A stretch of 64,000 nt of DNA from an uncultured Cytophagales bacterium (lineage in GTDB: Bacteria; Bacteroidota; Bacteroidia; Cytophagales; Thermoflexibacteraceae), in assembly GCA_938039675.1 (NCBI GenBank), contig CALHUI010000006.1:1-64000 (forward strand), given 5' to 3'. Positions 17,606 through 26,376 of this stretch are shown here, one piece after another. The position numbers were made by a program, and so were the translations under genes. How positions within the stretch are numbered: position 1 is the first letter of the stretch; each line of letters begins with the position of its first letter. The notes under the pieces were generated by a model. The model made no database searches. It saw nothing but the letters and a program-made list of their open reading frames with translations, and was not told the DNA's origin.

Positions 17606-20146
17606 ATGGCGTTGAAGACTTTTATTACGGCACTACTTTTTTTGTTGGTTTCGAGCACGCATCATTTGTATGGTCAAGCGCTTACCCGCGTTTCGGGGAA
17701 AGTTACCGATGTGGAAACCGGTGATGCTATACCATTTGTGAATATCTTTTTCAAGGGCACTACGATTGGCACCACGACCGATTTTGAGGGTAATTTCAGC
17801 CTGCAAACACAAGCGCCGGTAGATTCGTTAATAGCCTCTTATTTGGGCTACCAAGTACTGGTGAAGGCTGTTCAACAAGGTAAAACACAGGTAATTAATT
17901 TACAACTGAGGCCTGTTGCAACCGTTTTACAGGCTGTTGTTGTGCGCCCGGGCGACTATGAAAACCCTGCTTGGGAAATTTTAAGGGGGGTGATGGCCCA
18001 CAAAGACCGTTACAACTACGACCGCCTTACCGCCTACCAGTACGAAAGCTATACCAAGATTGAGCTTGCTTTGGACAATATCTCTGATAATTTCCGACGC
18101 AAGAAAGTAATTCAACAAGCATTAAGAGCGATTGACAGCGCCAAAACGGCACAAGGAGATGACGGCAAACCTATCTTGCCCGTTTTCTTTTCCGAAACCA
18201 TTTCTGACTACTTCTACCGCAAATCCCCCGAACGGAAACGTGAATTTATCCACAAAACACAAGTCAGCGGCATTGGTGTTACCGATGGCAGCGTGGTGTC
18301 GCAAGTGATTGGTAGCACGTTTCAACAATACAATTTTTATCACAATTGGCTGCGTATTGCGGGTAAAGACTTTATTTCGCCCATAGCCGATGGCTGGAAG
18401 GGTTTTTATGAATACGAACTGAAAAAATCGGACGACCAATTCAACGGCAAGCGTTGTTTCCGCATAGAGTTTCAGCCCAAACGACCGCAGGATTTGGCTT
18501 TCAGCGGGGTAATGTGGATAGCAGATTCCTTAGATGCTGTTTCGCCTTATGCATTGTTGCAAATTGATGCCAGCATTAACAAAACTGCTAATTTAAATTT
18601 TATCGACAAAATTAAAATTCAGCAGGAAATGGCACTCGCCGACTCAGCCACAGGCGTATGGTTGCCTGCCAAAAGCAGAATTTTGGTAGATATCGGAGAT
18701 ATTAAAGACGATTGGGCAGGTTTGTTGGCTAAGTCCTATTCTTCCAATAAAAACTTCAAAGTCAATTTTCCGCATCCTCTAAAATTTTATGAAGACAATG
18801 TAACATTGGCAGAAGATGCACTGCAACCTGATGCGCGCTATTGGGACAAACGCCGCCATGATTCGCTCAGCATTGTAGAGAAGCAAACCTACCAGATGAT
18901 TGATACTATCAAAAATCTGCCGGCGGTGAAAAGCTATGTAGAAATTGCTGACCTGCTCATCAATGGTTTTCACCGTGTAGGTAAGATAGATTTAGGGCTC
19001 AACAGTGCTACTTATGCCTTCAACGATTTGGAAGGTCACCGCATCAGGCTGCAATTGAATACCAATTATTTGTTGAGTCGGAAAATTATTTTACATGGCG
19101 CATTGGCCTACGGCACTTCTGACCGACGTTGGAAGTTCAGCACAGGGTTTGACTACATTCTCAGCCGCAAGCCATGGACACAGTTCGGTTTTTTGCACAT
19201 GGAAGACTACAACCAGTTGGCGCTTGTTTCCGAAAATTTTCTGGATAAAAACAACGCTCTTTTTATGGCCTTTACCCGTTGGGGCAGCCTGAGCACTCGC
19301 CGACCATTCTTTCAAATTAGCAATCAGGCCTATTTCCAAACCGATATAGCCCGTGGATTTACGCAACGCATCCTATTCAATCGCCAATTTACCGACCCAC
19401 TGTTTGATTTTGAATTTATTGACCTGAAAAACGATGCCATCCGCCGCCGAGAGTTTATTACCTCTGAACTGGCTTTTGAATCGCGCATTGCATTTGGAGA
19501 GCAATACATACAGAGTGAGAATAGGCGACTGATTACCAACTTTACAACCAAACCGATTATCACCCTGCGCTATGTACTGGGTTTAGACAATGTAATGGGC
19601 AGCGACTTTGGCTATCAGAAATTTCAGGCAAACATTACACAAAGTTTTCCGTTAGGCGCATTGGGCAACACTACTTACTCTGCCACGCTGGGCTATATTC
19701 CCTCACGCGTGCCGTACCCGCTGCTGGCCGTTCACTTGGGCAATGAAACTATTTTTTACAATGCGCAGGCATTTAATATGATGCGTTTTTTTGAATTTGT
19801 CAGCGACCGTTACGCTGCATTGAATTTTACGCACCGCTTTGAGGGGTTGATGTTCAACCGCATTCCACTAATGCGCCGCCTCAAATGGCGAACGCTGGTA
19901 ACCGCCAACCTGCTTTATGGCAGCCTGAGCGAAACCAACCGCCGCCTTACGCCTTCGCAACGACTAAACGGGATGCCCCTGCCCAATGTAAACGGCATGG
20001 GTGCGATGCCTTATGTGGAGGTAGGCTACGGTATTGAAAATATTTTTCGCTTTATCAGGATAGATTTTATTCACCGCCTTACCTACTTAGATGACCCTGC
20101 TACAAGGCGTTTCGGCGTAAAAATTTCAGCGCAGTTTAGGTTATGA
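17606..20146 (+). CDS. DUF5686 family outer-membrane protein with carboxypeptidase-like regulatory domain
   Basis: An 846-residue protein with a signal peptide (cleavage near YGQA, residue 24). A CarboxypepD_reg-like beta-sandwich follows (about 28-110: SGKVTDVETGDAIPFVNIFF, GTTTDFEGNFSL). Then comes the long DUF5686 region, rich in alternating beta segments that look like an outer-membrane barrel and ending in FRL with a terminal hydrophobic residue. This architecture is very common in Bacteroidota and its function is unknown, although the plug-like domain and barrel resemble TonB-dependent or surface-assembly proteins. No SusC/SusD pair is nearby. Confidence 0.8.
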   Translation: MALKTFITALLFLLVSSTHHLYGQALTRVSGKVTDVETGDAIPFVNIFFKGTTIGTTTDFEGNFSLQTQAPVDSLIASYLGYQVLVKAVQQGKTQVINLQLRPVATVLQAVVVRPGDYENPAWEILRGVMAHKDRYNYDRLTAYQYESYTKIELALDNISDNFRRKKVIQQALRAIDSAKTAQGDDGKPILPVFFSETISDYFYRKSPERKREFIHKTQVSGIGVTDGSVVSQVIGSTFQQYNFYHNWLRIAGKDFISPIADGWKGFYEYELKKSDDQFNGKRCFRIEFQPKRPQDLAFSGVMWIADSLDAVSPYALLQIDASINKTANLNFIDKIKIQQEMALADSATGVWLPAKSRILVDIGDIKDDWAGLLAKSYSSNKNFKVNFPHPLKFYEDNVTLAEDALQPDARYWDKRRHDSLSIVEKQTYQMIDTIKNLPAVKSYVEIADLLINGFHRVGKIDLGLNSATYAFNDLEGHRIRLQLNTNYLLSRKIILHGALAYGTSDRRWKFSTGFDYILSRKPWTQFGFLHMEDYNQLALVSENFLDKNNALFMAFTRWGSLSTRRPFFQISNQAYFQTDIARGFTQRILFNRQFTDPLFDFEFIDLKNDAIRRREFITSELAFESRIAFGEQYIQSENRRLITNFTTKPIITLRYVLGLDNVMGSDFGYQKFQANITQSFPLGALGNTTYSATLGYIPSRVPYPLLAVHLGNETIFYNAQAFNMMRFFEFVSDRYAALNFTHRFEGLMFNRIPLMRRLKWRTLVTANLLYGSLSETNRRLTPSQRLNGMPLPNVNGMGAMPYVEVGYGIENIFRFIRIDFIHRLTYLDDPATRRFGVKISAQFRL

Positions 20147-20239
20147 TGCAATATGATTTGGCGTAATGAAGCATTTCCGCTATTTTTAGACTTATCATTA
20201 CGGACATTACAAAACACATAAAACACCTGCTTACGCATC

Positions 20240-21514
20240 ATGGAACTGTACGGTCAAATTCTACTGATTGCAATGCCTGTTTTTCTGGTGGCTGTTCTGC
20301 TGGAAAAATGGTACGGATGGTACAAAGGTAAAGATACCTATCGCAACATGGACATGATTTCCAGTTTAAGTTCGGGTATCACCAATGTAGTAAAAGATGT
20401 GCTTGGCCTGAGCGTTTCTATCATCACGTATAGTTGGATGGTGGAGCATCTGGCCGTGTTCAAAATTGAATCCACCGTATTAACAGTTGTTGTAGCATTT
20501 GTAGCCCTTGATTTCAGCGGCTACTGGGTACACCGCATTGCGCATCAGGTCAATTTCTTTTGGAACAAACACGCCATTCATCACAGCAGCGAAGATTTCA
20601 ACCTTGCCTGTGCTTTGCGCCAAAGCATCTCCTCATTTGTCAATTTGTTTACATTCTTTTTATTGCCGGCAGCTATTGTGGGAGTTCCTGCCAATGTAAT
20701 CTCCATTGTAGCCCCTATTCATTTGTTTGCTCAGTTTTGGTATCATACACAGCATATCGGCAAAATGGGATGGCTGGAACATATCATTGTAACCCCTTCG
20801 CACCACCGTGTACACCATGCTATCAATCCTGAATATATAGACAAAAATCATTCACAGATTTTTATCATTTGGGATAAATTATTCGGCACATTTCAGGAAG
20901 AACTTCCCAATGTTCCGGCAGTGTATGGTATTACGCGCCCTGCTGCTACATGGAATCCGATTAAAATTAATTTTCAGCACTTATGGTTGCTTGCAAAAGA
21001 TGCATGGCGCACCAAAAGTTGTTGGGATAAAGTGCGCATATGGTTTATGCCAACAGGATGGCGGCCGGCTGATGTAGCAGCCAAATATCCGGTGCAAAAA
21101 ATTGAAGACATTTACCACTACCAAAAATACGAACCTGAAAGCTCGGTAGCTTTAAAAACATGGGCATGGGTACAATTTACAGCCGTTACCGTTCTGGTGT
21201 TTTACATGTTCGGCAATTTGGCAGCCATTGGTATGCCGATGCTTTTCTATTACGGCGGCTTTGTATTTTTAAGCATTTATGCCTATACAGAATTGATGGA
21301 TAAAAATCCGTATGCGCTTATTTGGGAAGGGCTGAAAGTTGCTTACGGCATGGGGGTAATTCTTATTACGGGCGACTGGTTCAACATGAGCAATGTATTT
21401 CCTCTCGGAAAATACCCCATCGTTGCTTATTTTGTTCTTTCGCTGGCTGTTACGGCATGGTTTGTAGCCATAGACTTTAAGCGCGAAACATCCGAAAAAA
21501 TTGTAACGGCCTAA
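20240..21514 (+). CDS. Sterol desaturase / fatty acid hydroxylase family membrane protein
   Basis: A 424-residue inner-membrane protein with hydrophobic segments near the N-terminus, in the middle and in a C-terminal block of about four. The di-iron histidine motifs are present in order: HRIAH (about residue 98), HAIHHS (about 112) and HHRVHHA (about 195). This set defines the fatty acid hydroxylase superfamily, whose members hydroxylate or desaturate lipids using O2. The C-terminal extension after about residue 300 resembles the alkylglycerol monooxygenase-type members. The lipid substrate cannot be inferred. The gene is alone, ending in a strong terminator. Confidence 0.85.
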   Translation: MELYGQILLIAMPVFLVAVLLEKWYGWYKGKDTYRNMDMISSLSSGITNVVKDVLGLSVSIITYSWMVEHLAVFKIESTVLTVVVAFVALDFSGYWVHRIAHQVNFFWNKHAIHHSSEDFNLACALRQSISSFVNLFTFFLLPAAIVGVPANVISIVAPIHLFAQFWYHTQHIGKMGWLEHIIVTPSHHRVHHAINPEYIDKNHSQIFIIWDKLFGTFQEELPNVPAVYGITRPAATWNPIKINFQHLWLLAKDAWRTKSCWDKVRIWFMPTGWRPADVAAKYPVQKIEDIYHYQKYEPESSVALKTWAWVQFTAVTVLVFYMFGNLAAIGMPMLFYYGGFVFLSIYAYTELMDKNPYALIWEGLKVAYGMGVILITGDWFNMSNVFPLGKYPIVAYFVLSLAVTAWFVAIDFKRETSEKIVTA

Positions 21515-21539
21515 CAAGATTCGCTGAAAGTTTCCAAAA

Positions 21540-21576
21540 AATAGCCTGTGTTTCATGGCAGGCTATTTTTATTTTT
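21540..21576 (+). terminator. Terminator of the sterol-desaturase-like gene
   Basis: AATAGCCTG (21540-21548) pairs with CAGGCTATT (21559-21567) over a 10-nt loop, and a T-rich stretch follows. Confidence 0.85.
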
Positions 21577-21601
21577 CTCGGCTAAATATTGCTAACCTGT
21601 T

Positions 21602-21898
21602 TTATACTATTTCCTGTACTTGAAAATGACTAAATGCCAGTGGTTTATCTGCGAATAAGGCTTTGGTTGCTGTCCATGTATTTTGGAATAATTCCGACTG
21701 TCGGTACTTTTCCAGATGGTCAGGGCTTTCCCAAAAGCTGTAAGTGGTGTAAATTGCAGGGTTTTGTGCATCTCGCAGCAGTGCCAAATAGCGACAACCG
21801 TCAAAGTGGCGGATTTTGTGTTTAGAGGCTTAAAAAATTGCCAAAAAGTCGGTTATTTTATCAGGTTGAAAAGTCATGCGTACAATGCGGATAAGCAT
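21602..21898 (-). pseudogene. Antibiotic biosynthesis monooxygenase (ABM) domain gene, interrupted by one in-frame stop
   Basis: Reading the minus strand from ATG 21898 gives MLIRIVRMTFQPDKITDFLAIF, then TAA at 21832-21830, then the same frame continues ASKHKIRHFDGCRYLALLRD to YSFWESPDHLEKYRQSELF and a normal stop. Together this makes a full-length ABM-fold protein of about 98 residues, a small dimeric ferredoxin-like barrel. The stop sits where family members usually have Glu, so one G-to-T change (GAA to TAA) explains it. The gene follows pdxJ after 15 bp and was probably co-transcribed. It may be a recent pseudogene, a sequence error, or re-initiated at the internal TTG. Confidence 0.75.
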
Positions 21899-21913
21899 AG
21901 CAATGATGTTAAA

Positions 21914-22630
21914 TTAGTTTTCCAATTGTCTTCTGTAAAGGCGTATCGTATTTTCCAAACCGTAGTAAAGCGCATCACAAATCAGCGCATGGCCAATGGA
22001 AACTTCATCCAAAAAAGGAATCTGCTGCTGCAAATAGCGAAGGTTATGCAAATCAAGGTCATGGCCGGCATTTACTCCTAAACCTAATTTTTTGGCAATT
22101 TGGGCGCAGCGTACATATGGTGCAACAGCTTCCGCAGGATTGCCATAGAACTGCTTTGCATACTGCTCCGTGTAAAGCTCGATGCGGTCGGTACCGGTTT
22201 TGGCCGCTCCCTCAATCATGGCTTCTACGGGGTCAACAAAAATAGAGGTACGGATGCCGTGTTTTTTCAACTCGCTGATAACATCGGTCAAAAATGCCTG
22301 ATATTCAACTGTATTCCAACCTGCATTAGAAGTAAGCACGTTTTCGGCATCGGGTACAAGGGTTGCCTGATGCGGCTTAACTTGCAAAACCAAGTCCATG
22401 TAACGGTCTTGCGGATTGCCTTCAATGTTAAATTCTGTTGTCAGCACAGGTTTGAGGTCTAACACGTCTTGGTAGCGAATATGGCGCTCGTCGGGGCGCG
22501 GATGAACCGTAATGCCCTGTGCGCCAAAGCGTTCGCAATCTAAAGCAACTTGCAGTACATTGGGGTTATTGCCACCGCGCGCATTGCGCAAAGTAGCTAC
22601 CTTGTTGATATTTACACTTAGTCGTGTCAT
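21914..22630 (-). CDS. pdxJ: Pyridoxine 5'-phosphate synthase
   Basis: Condenses 1-deoxyxylulose 5-phosphate with 3-amino-2-oxopropyl phosphate to make PNP in DXP-dependent vitamin B6 synthesis. The product is 238 residues, the usual size. It has the N-terminal [79 protein letters not shown] and [17 protein letters not shown] start at ATG 22630 (MTRLSVN); the earlier in-frame start adds 15 residues not found in the family. The PdxA partner is not in the window. Confidence 0.95.
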   Translation of the reverse strand: MTRLSVNINKVATLRNARGGNNPNVLQVALDCERFGAQGITVHPRPDERHIRYQDVLDLKPVLTTEFNIEGNPQDRYMDLVLQVKPHQATLVPDAENVLTSNAGWNTVEYQAFLTDVISELKKHGIRTSIFVDPVEAMIEGAAKTGTDRIELYTEQYAKQFYGNPAEAVAPYVRCAQIAKKLGLGVNAGHDLDLHNLRYLQQQIPFLDEVSIGHALICDALYYGLENTIRLYRRQLEN

Positions 22631-22768
22631 TGCTTTTCTAATTGATTTTGTTACATTTGCAATGGAAAGGTTCAATTAAAACTTGAACATAAGCTACCCA
22701 AAACAAATTTTTGACAGTTGCAGATGGCACAAATTTAAGTGATGATTGTGCGCTTTAAAGCATCTGTC

Positions 22769-22776
22769 TAACTTTG
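22769..22776 (+). promoter_or_regulatory. Promoter -7 element of the yqeY-to-ppa gene run
   Basis: TAACTTTG is a perfect TAnnTTTG, 32 bases before the yqeY ATG. Confidence 0.6.
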
Positions 22777-22808
22777 TTACACTGTATTGACTGATTTTTA
22801 TTTGGGTT

Positions 22809-23258
22809 ATGAGTCTGAAAAAACGTATAGAAGAAGACATTAAAAATGCCATGAAGGCGCAAGACAAGGATAAACTCCGTGCTTTGCGTGCTATTAAATC
22901 GCTGATTTTATTAGCAGAAACCGCAGAAGGCAAAAGCGGCGAACTGACCGCCGAAGAAGAACTCAAGCTACTCGTTAAAGCTGCCAAACAGCGCCGCGAA
23001 TCGGCTGAAATTTACGCTCAGCAAGGCAGAGCCGACTTGCAAGCCGTTGAACTGGGCGAACTTGCCGTTATTGAAGAATATTTACCGAAAAGATTATCAC
23101 TCGAAGAGCTTAAAGACCGTTTACGTGAAATTATTCAGCGTGTAGGGGCTGCCTCTGCCAAAGATATGGGCAAAGTAATGGGCGTGGCAAACAAAGAGCT
23201 GAGCGGTCGGGCAGACGGTAAAGACATAGCCACAACAGTAAGAGAATTGCTTAGCTGA
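22809..23258 (+). CDS. yqeY: GatB/YqeY domain protein
   Basis: A 149-residue soluble protein that begins SLKKRIEEDIKNAMKAQDKD and continues LRAIKSLI, LKLLVKAAKQRRESAEIYAQ, ELAVIEEYLPKRLS, and a C-terminal KDMGKVMGVANKELSGRADGK. This is the standard YqeY family, related to the tail domain of the amidotransferase GatB. It is thought to act on tRNA-dependent processes, but its exact role is unsettled. It heads a plus-strand run of seven closely spaced genes. Confidence 0.9.
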   Translation: MSLKKRIEEDIKNAMKAQDKDKLRALRAIKSLILLAETAEGKSGELTAEEELKLLVKAAKQRRESAEIYAQQGRADLQAVELGELAVIEEYLPKRLSLEELKDRLREIIQRVGAASAKDMGKVMGVANKELSGRADGKDIATTVRELLS

Positions 23259-23278
23259 AAGTTAAAATAATTCACACT

Positions 23279-23836
23279 ATGGTATTACTTGCCAGCCTGC
23301 TTGCCGAAAAATTTTCACTACTCGATGTTATCGTATTGTTTATTATCGGCTGGGGTGGCTACAAGGGGTTTCAGAAAGGTTTTTTCATAGAGTTGCTGTC
23401 GTTGTTTACATTTATTCTGCTGTTGTTTCTCGTATTTTGGAGTATCTCTGCAACTTTTCAACTCAGTGCAGACCGCATCGGATTTGTCCCGCCTAAGGCT
23501 GGTGCATTTATTGCTTTTGTCTTGTTGTATGTGCTGATTGCGCTTGGGGTCAGTTGGTTTGACAAAACAGTCAAAGACAAGATAAATCTTGAAATTTTTG
23601 AAGGTTTTGATAGTTTCGTTGGTCTGATTTTCGGCATTATTAAATATGCGCTCGGTCTCAGTATCGGTTTGGAATTGATTGTAAGTGCGGGTATTACCAG
23701 CCGCAACGAATTGATGAATAACACCGTTACCTACTCTTATTTGAACGGACTGTTCAATTATATGCTCGACATTGGCAGAGCCCTTGCACCTTCGGTAGCC
23801 GAATTGGTGCAAAATATCCGATATTTGCTGCGCTAA
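23279..23836 (+). CDS. CvpA family membrane protein
   Basis: A 185-residue inner-membrane protein with about four hydrophobic segments. It has the family start SLLDVIVLFIIGWGGYKGFQKGF and the following ELLSLFTFILLLFLVFW. CvpA proteins are needed for colicin V export in E. coli and more generally affect envelope integrity; the molecular role is not known. It begins 20 bp after yqeY and ends 11 bp before rpe, so it belongs to the same transcript. Confidence 0.85.
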   Translation: MVLLASLLAEKFSLLDVIVLFIIGWGGYKGFQKGFFIELLSLFTFILLLFLVFWSISATFQLSADRIGFVPPKAGAFIAFVLLYVLIALGVSWFDKTVKDKINLEIFEGFDSFVGLIFGIIKYALGLSIGLELIVSAGITSRNELMNNTVTYSYLNGLFNYMLDIGRALAPSVAELVQNIRYLLR

Positions 23837-23847
23837 ATATCGCTCAT

Positions 23848-24498
23848 ATGCCTTTAATTGCTCCCTCGGTACTTGCTGCCGATTTTGCCAACTTGCAACG
23901 CGATGTGGAAATGCTCAATACCAGCCGCGCCGACTGGCTGCATATAGACATCATGGATGGCATTTTTGTGCCAAATTTGTCTTTTGGTTTGCCTGTTTGC
24001 CATGCCATTAAACGCCATGCGGAAAAGCCGATGGATGTGCACCTGATGATTGTGCAACCCGAACGCTACTTGGAAGCCTTCTGCGATGCAGGTGCTGCCG
24101 TACTGACGGTGCATTACGAAGCCTGTACACATTTGCACCGCACCATCGGGCAAATCAAAGAGTTGGGTTGCAAAGCAGGTGTTGCCATCAATCCGCATAC
24201 TTCCGTTCATTTGTTGGGCGATATTTTGGCGGATATTGATTTAGTTTGCCTGATGTCGGTCAATCCGGGTTTTGGCGGGCAAAAATTCATTGAAAACAGC
24301 TACCGCAAGGTGCAGCAGTTGCGCCAAATGGCAGATGCGCTCAATCCTAAGTTGCATATAGAAGTAGATGGCGGCGTAAACAGCCAAAACGCGCCGTTGT
24401 TGGTGGCGGCAGGCGCGGATGTGCTGGTAGCAGGTAATTTTGTATTCAGTTCGCCTGACCCGCTGCAAACCATCGCCGATTTGAAAAATATTGAATAA
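23848..24498 (+). CDS. rpe: Ribulose-phosphate 3-epimerase
   Basis: Interconverts ribulose 5-phosphate and xylulose 5-phosphate in the pentose phosphate pathway. A 216-residue TIM barrel of normal length. It has APSVLAADFANL, WLHIDIMDGIFVPNLSFG, PMDVHLMIVQPERYL, LTVHYEAC, LMSVNPGFGGQKFI, IEVDGGVN and the phosphate-binding ADVLVAGNFVF. The metal-binding His and Asp residues (HIDIMDG, MDVHLM, VDGG) are all present. It begins 11 bp after the CvpA gene. Confidence 0.96.
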   Translation: MPLIAPSVLAADFANLQRDVEMLNTSRADWLHIDIMDGIFVPNLSFGLPVCHAIKRHAEKPMDVHLMIVQPERYLEAFCDAGAAVLTVHYEACTHLHRTIGQIKELGCKAGVAINPHTSVHLLGDILADIDLVCLMSVNPGFGGQKFIENSYRKVQQLRQMADALNPKLHIEVDGGVNSQNAPLLVAAGADVLVAGNFVFSSPDPLQTIADLKNIE

Positions 24499-24545
24499 TT
24501 TCAATTTCGGAATCATAAAATCCTAAGTCTGCAATTTTTACTGCC

Positions 24546-25358
24546 ATGTACACGCATTTTTATTTACATATTGCCGATTATATCGCCGAAGTGGTAATTA
24601 ATCGCCCCGACAAAGCCAATGCGCTTGACCGCGCAGCTTGGGACGAAATGCGCACCATTTTTACCGAACTTTCTCAGCGGAACGATGTGCGCGCGGTTAT
24701 CCTGCGCGGTGAAGGCAAGCACTTTTGTTCGGGTATTGACATCAGCTTGCTGGGCGGCATTCAGCAACAAATGCAAGGCGTAAGCACCGACGAAGGTCGC
24801 CGTCGCGAACAGTTGCGCCGCTTAGTGCTTGATTTACAGGCATGTGTAAATGCCGTTGAGCAATGCGAAAAGCCCGTGTTGGCTGCCATCCACGGCGGTT
24901 GCATCGGCGGCGGTGTGGATATTGCCTGCGCTGCCGACATGCGCTATTGCACCGACTTAACCCTGTTTTGCATCCGCGAAATAGACATGGGCATGGTGGC
25001 AGACTTGGGGACGCTGCAACGAATGCCCAAACTGATTGCGCCGGGCATTGTTGCCGAACTTTCCTACACGGGCAGAAACATGTCGGGGGCAGAGGCAGCC
25101 GCCAACGGTTTTGCCAACCGCTGTTTTGCTTCGGAAGAGGAAATGCTGGCAGGCGTGCGCGAAATTGCCCGCCAAATCGCCGCCAAGTCGCCGCTGAGCA
25201 TCCGCGGCACGAAGGAAATGCTGCGCTACACCCGCGACCACAGCACCGCCGACGCACTGAACTATATCGCCACATGGAACGCCGCCATGCTGCTTTCCAC
25301 CGATTTACAGGAAGCCATAACCGCGCAAATGCAAAAAAGAAAGCCGTCGTTTGAATGA
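24546..25358 (+). CDS. Crotonase, probable delta(3,5)-delta(2,4)-dienoyl-CoA isomerase
   Basis: A 270-residue crotonase-fold enzyme. The oxyanion-hole regions are GKHFCSGIDISLLGG and HGGCIGGGVDIACAADMRYC. The segment IREIDMGMVADLGTLQRMP carries the Glu and the second Asp that mark dienoyl-CoA isomerases (ECH1 type) rather than hydratases, which have a second Glu there. The predicted role is shifting double bonds during beta-oxidation of unsaturated fatty acids. It ends with ATGA overlapping the start of sua5. The E/D pattern supports the isomerase call, but a hydratase or another crotonase activity cannot be excluded. Confidence 0.82.
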   Translation: MYTHFYLHIADYIAEVVINRPDKANALDRAAWDEMRTIFTELSQRNDVRAVILRGEGKHFCSGIDISLLGGIQQQMQGVSTDEGRRREQLRRLVLDLQACVNAVEQCEKPVLAAIHGGCIGGGVDIACAADMRYCTDLTLFCIREIDMGMVADLGTLQRMPKLIAPGIVAELSYTGRNMSGAEAAANGFANRCFASEEEMLAGVREIARQIAAKSPLSIRGTKEMLRYTRDHSTADALNYIATWNAAMLLSTDLQEAITAQMQKRKPSFE

Positions 25359-26308
25359 TTGGAACTTCCATAGAAACTGCCGCAGCGCACTTGCAGGCGG
25401 GCGAAGTGGTCGCCATCCCGACGGAAACTGTTTACGGGCTGGCGGGCAATGCCCTTTCCGAAAAGGCACTTGCCACCATTTTTGAAGTAAAAAATCGTCC
25501 GCAATTTGACCCGCTCATTGTACACATTGCCGAGGTGAGCCACATCAGCCGATATGCAACGGACTTTCCTGAAAAGGCGCAACAATTGGCAGCGGAATTT
25601 ATGCCCGGACCGCTGACGCTGCTATTGCCCAAACGGGACATCATCCCCGACCTTTGCACAAGCGGGTTGCCGCGTGTGGCACTGCGCGTACCGAACCATC
25701 CGCTCACGCTGGAATTGTTGAAAAAGTTATCCTTTCCGCTGGCAGCACCGAGTGCCAATCCCTTCGGCTACATCAGCCCGACCACTGCGCAACACGTCGC
25801 CGACCAATTGGGTGATAAAATTCCTTACATTTTGGATGGCGGGGCTTGCCGCGTAGGGCTGGAATCTACCATTGTGGGGTTTGAGGGCGAGGAAGCGGTT
25901 ATTTATCGCAAAGGGGGGCTTTCGGTGGAAGCCATCGAGGAGGCTATTGGCAAGGTGCGCCTGATGCAACATTCCTCTTCGCAGCCTGCTGCCCCCGGGA
26001 TGCTCAAAAGCCACTATGCGCCGCGCATTCCGTTGGTTTTGGGCAATTTGGACGAACTGGTTGCACAAGCCGACCCGAAAACAACAGGGGTTTTGTCATT
26101 TAAGAAAAAGTTTTTACAAATTCCTGAAAATCATCAGGTTGTACTTTCTTCAACGGGTGATTATGCCGAGGCTGCGCAAAGACTTTTTGCCGCCTTGCGC
26201 CATTTAGACGGTTTACCGATTCACGTTATATTTGCCGAACTGCTGCCCGAAGAGAGCTTGGGCAGAGCCATCAACGACCGCTTGCGACGGGCTGCGGCGT
26301 TGCGGTGA
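25355..26308 (+). CDS. sua5: L-threonylcarbamoyladenylate synthase, Sua5 type
   Basis: Makes threonylcarbamoyl-AMP from threonine, bicarbonate and ATP for the t6A37 modification of ANN-decoding tRNAs. The product is 317 residues: an N-terminal YrdC domain (GEVVAIPTETVYGLAGNA, FEVKNRPQFDPLIVHI, FMPGPLTLLL, PLAAPSANPFGYISPT, GLESTIVGF) and the extra C-terminal Sua5 domain (AAPGMLKSHYAPRIPL). The two-domain form separates it from short TsaC. Its start overlaps the preceding stop by four bases (ATGA), a sign of translational coupling. Confidence 0.95.
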   Translation: MIGTSIETAAAHLQAGEVVAIPTETVYGLAGNALSEKALATIFEVKNRPQFDPLIVHIAEVSHISRYATDFPEKAQQLAAEFMPGPLTLLLPKRDIIPDLCTSGLPRVALRVPNHPLTLELLKKLSFPLAAPSANPFGYISPTTAQHVADQLGDKIPYILDGGACRVGLESTIVGFEGEEAVIYRKGGLSVEAIEEAIGKVRLMQHSSSQPAAPGMLKSHYAPRIPLVLGNLDELVAQADPKTTGVLSFKKKFLQIPENHQVVLSSTGDYAEAAQRLFAALRHLDGLPIHVIFAELLPEESLGRAINDRLRRAAALR

Positions 26309-26376
26309 TGGGGTTTGCACGGACGGCAGGGATAGCACATGTACTGTCCTTACAAAACAATATCTTTTAAAATAAC

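Noticed and set aside
24742-25416. 224-codon antisense frame over the dienoyl-CoA isomerase gene
   Set aside because: Its composition is rich in Arg, Cys and Ala with no motif; the plus-strand crotonase is certain.
26309-26376. Fluoride riboswitch upstream of the CLC gene
   Set aside because: The gap is only 68 bp and lacks the conserved GATGG and pseudoknot elements.
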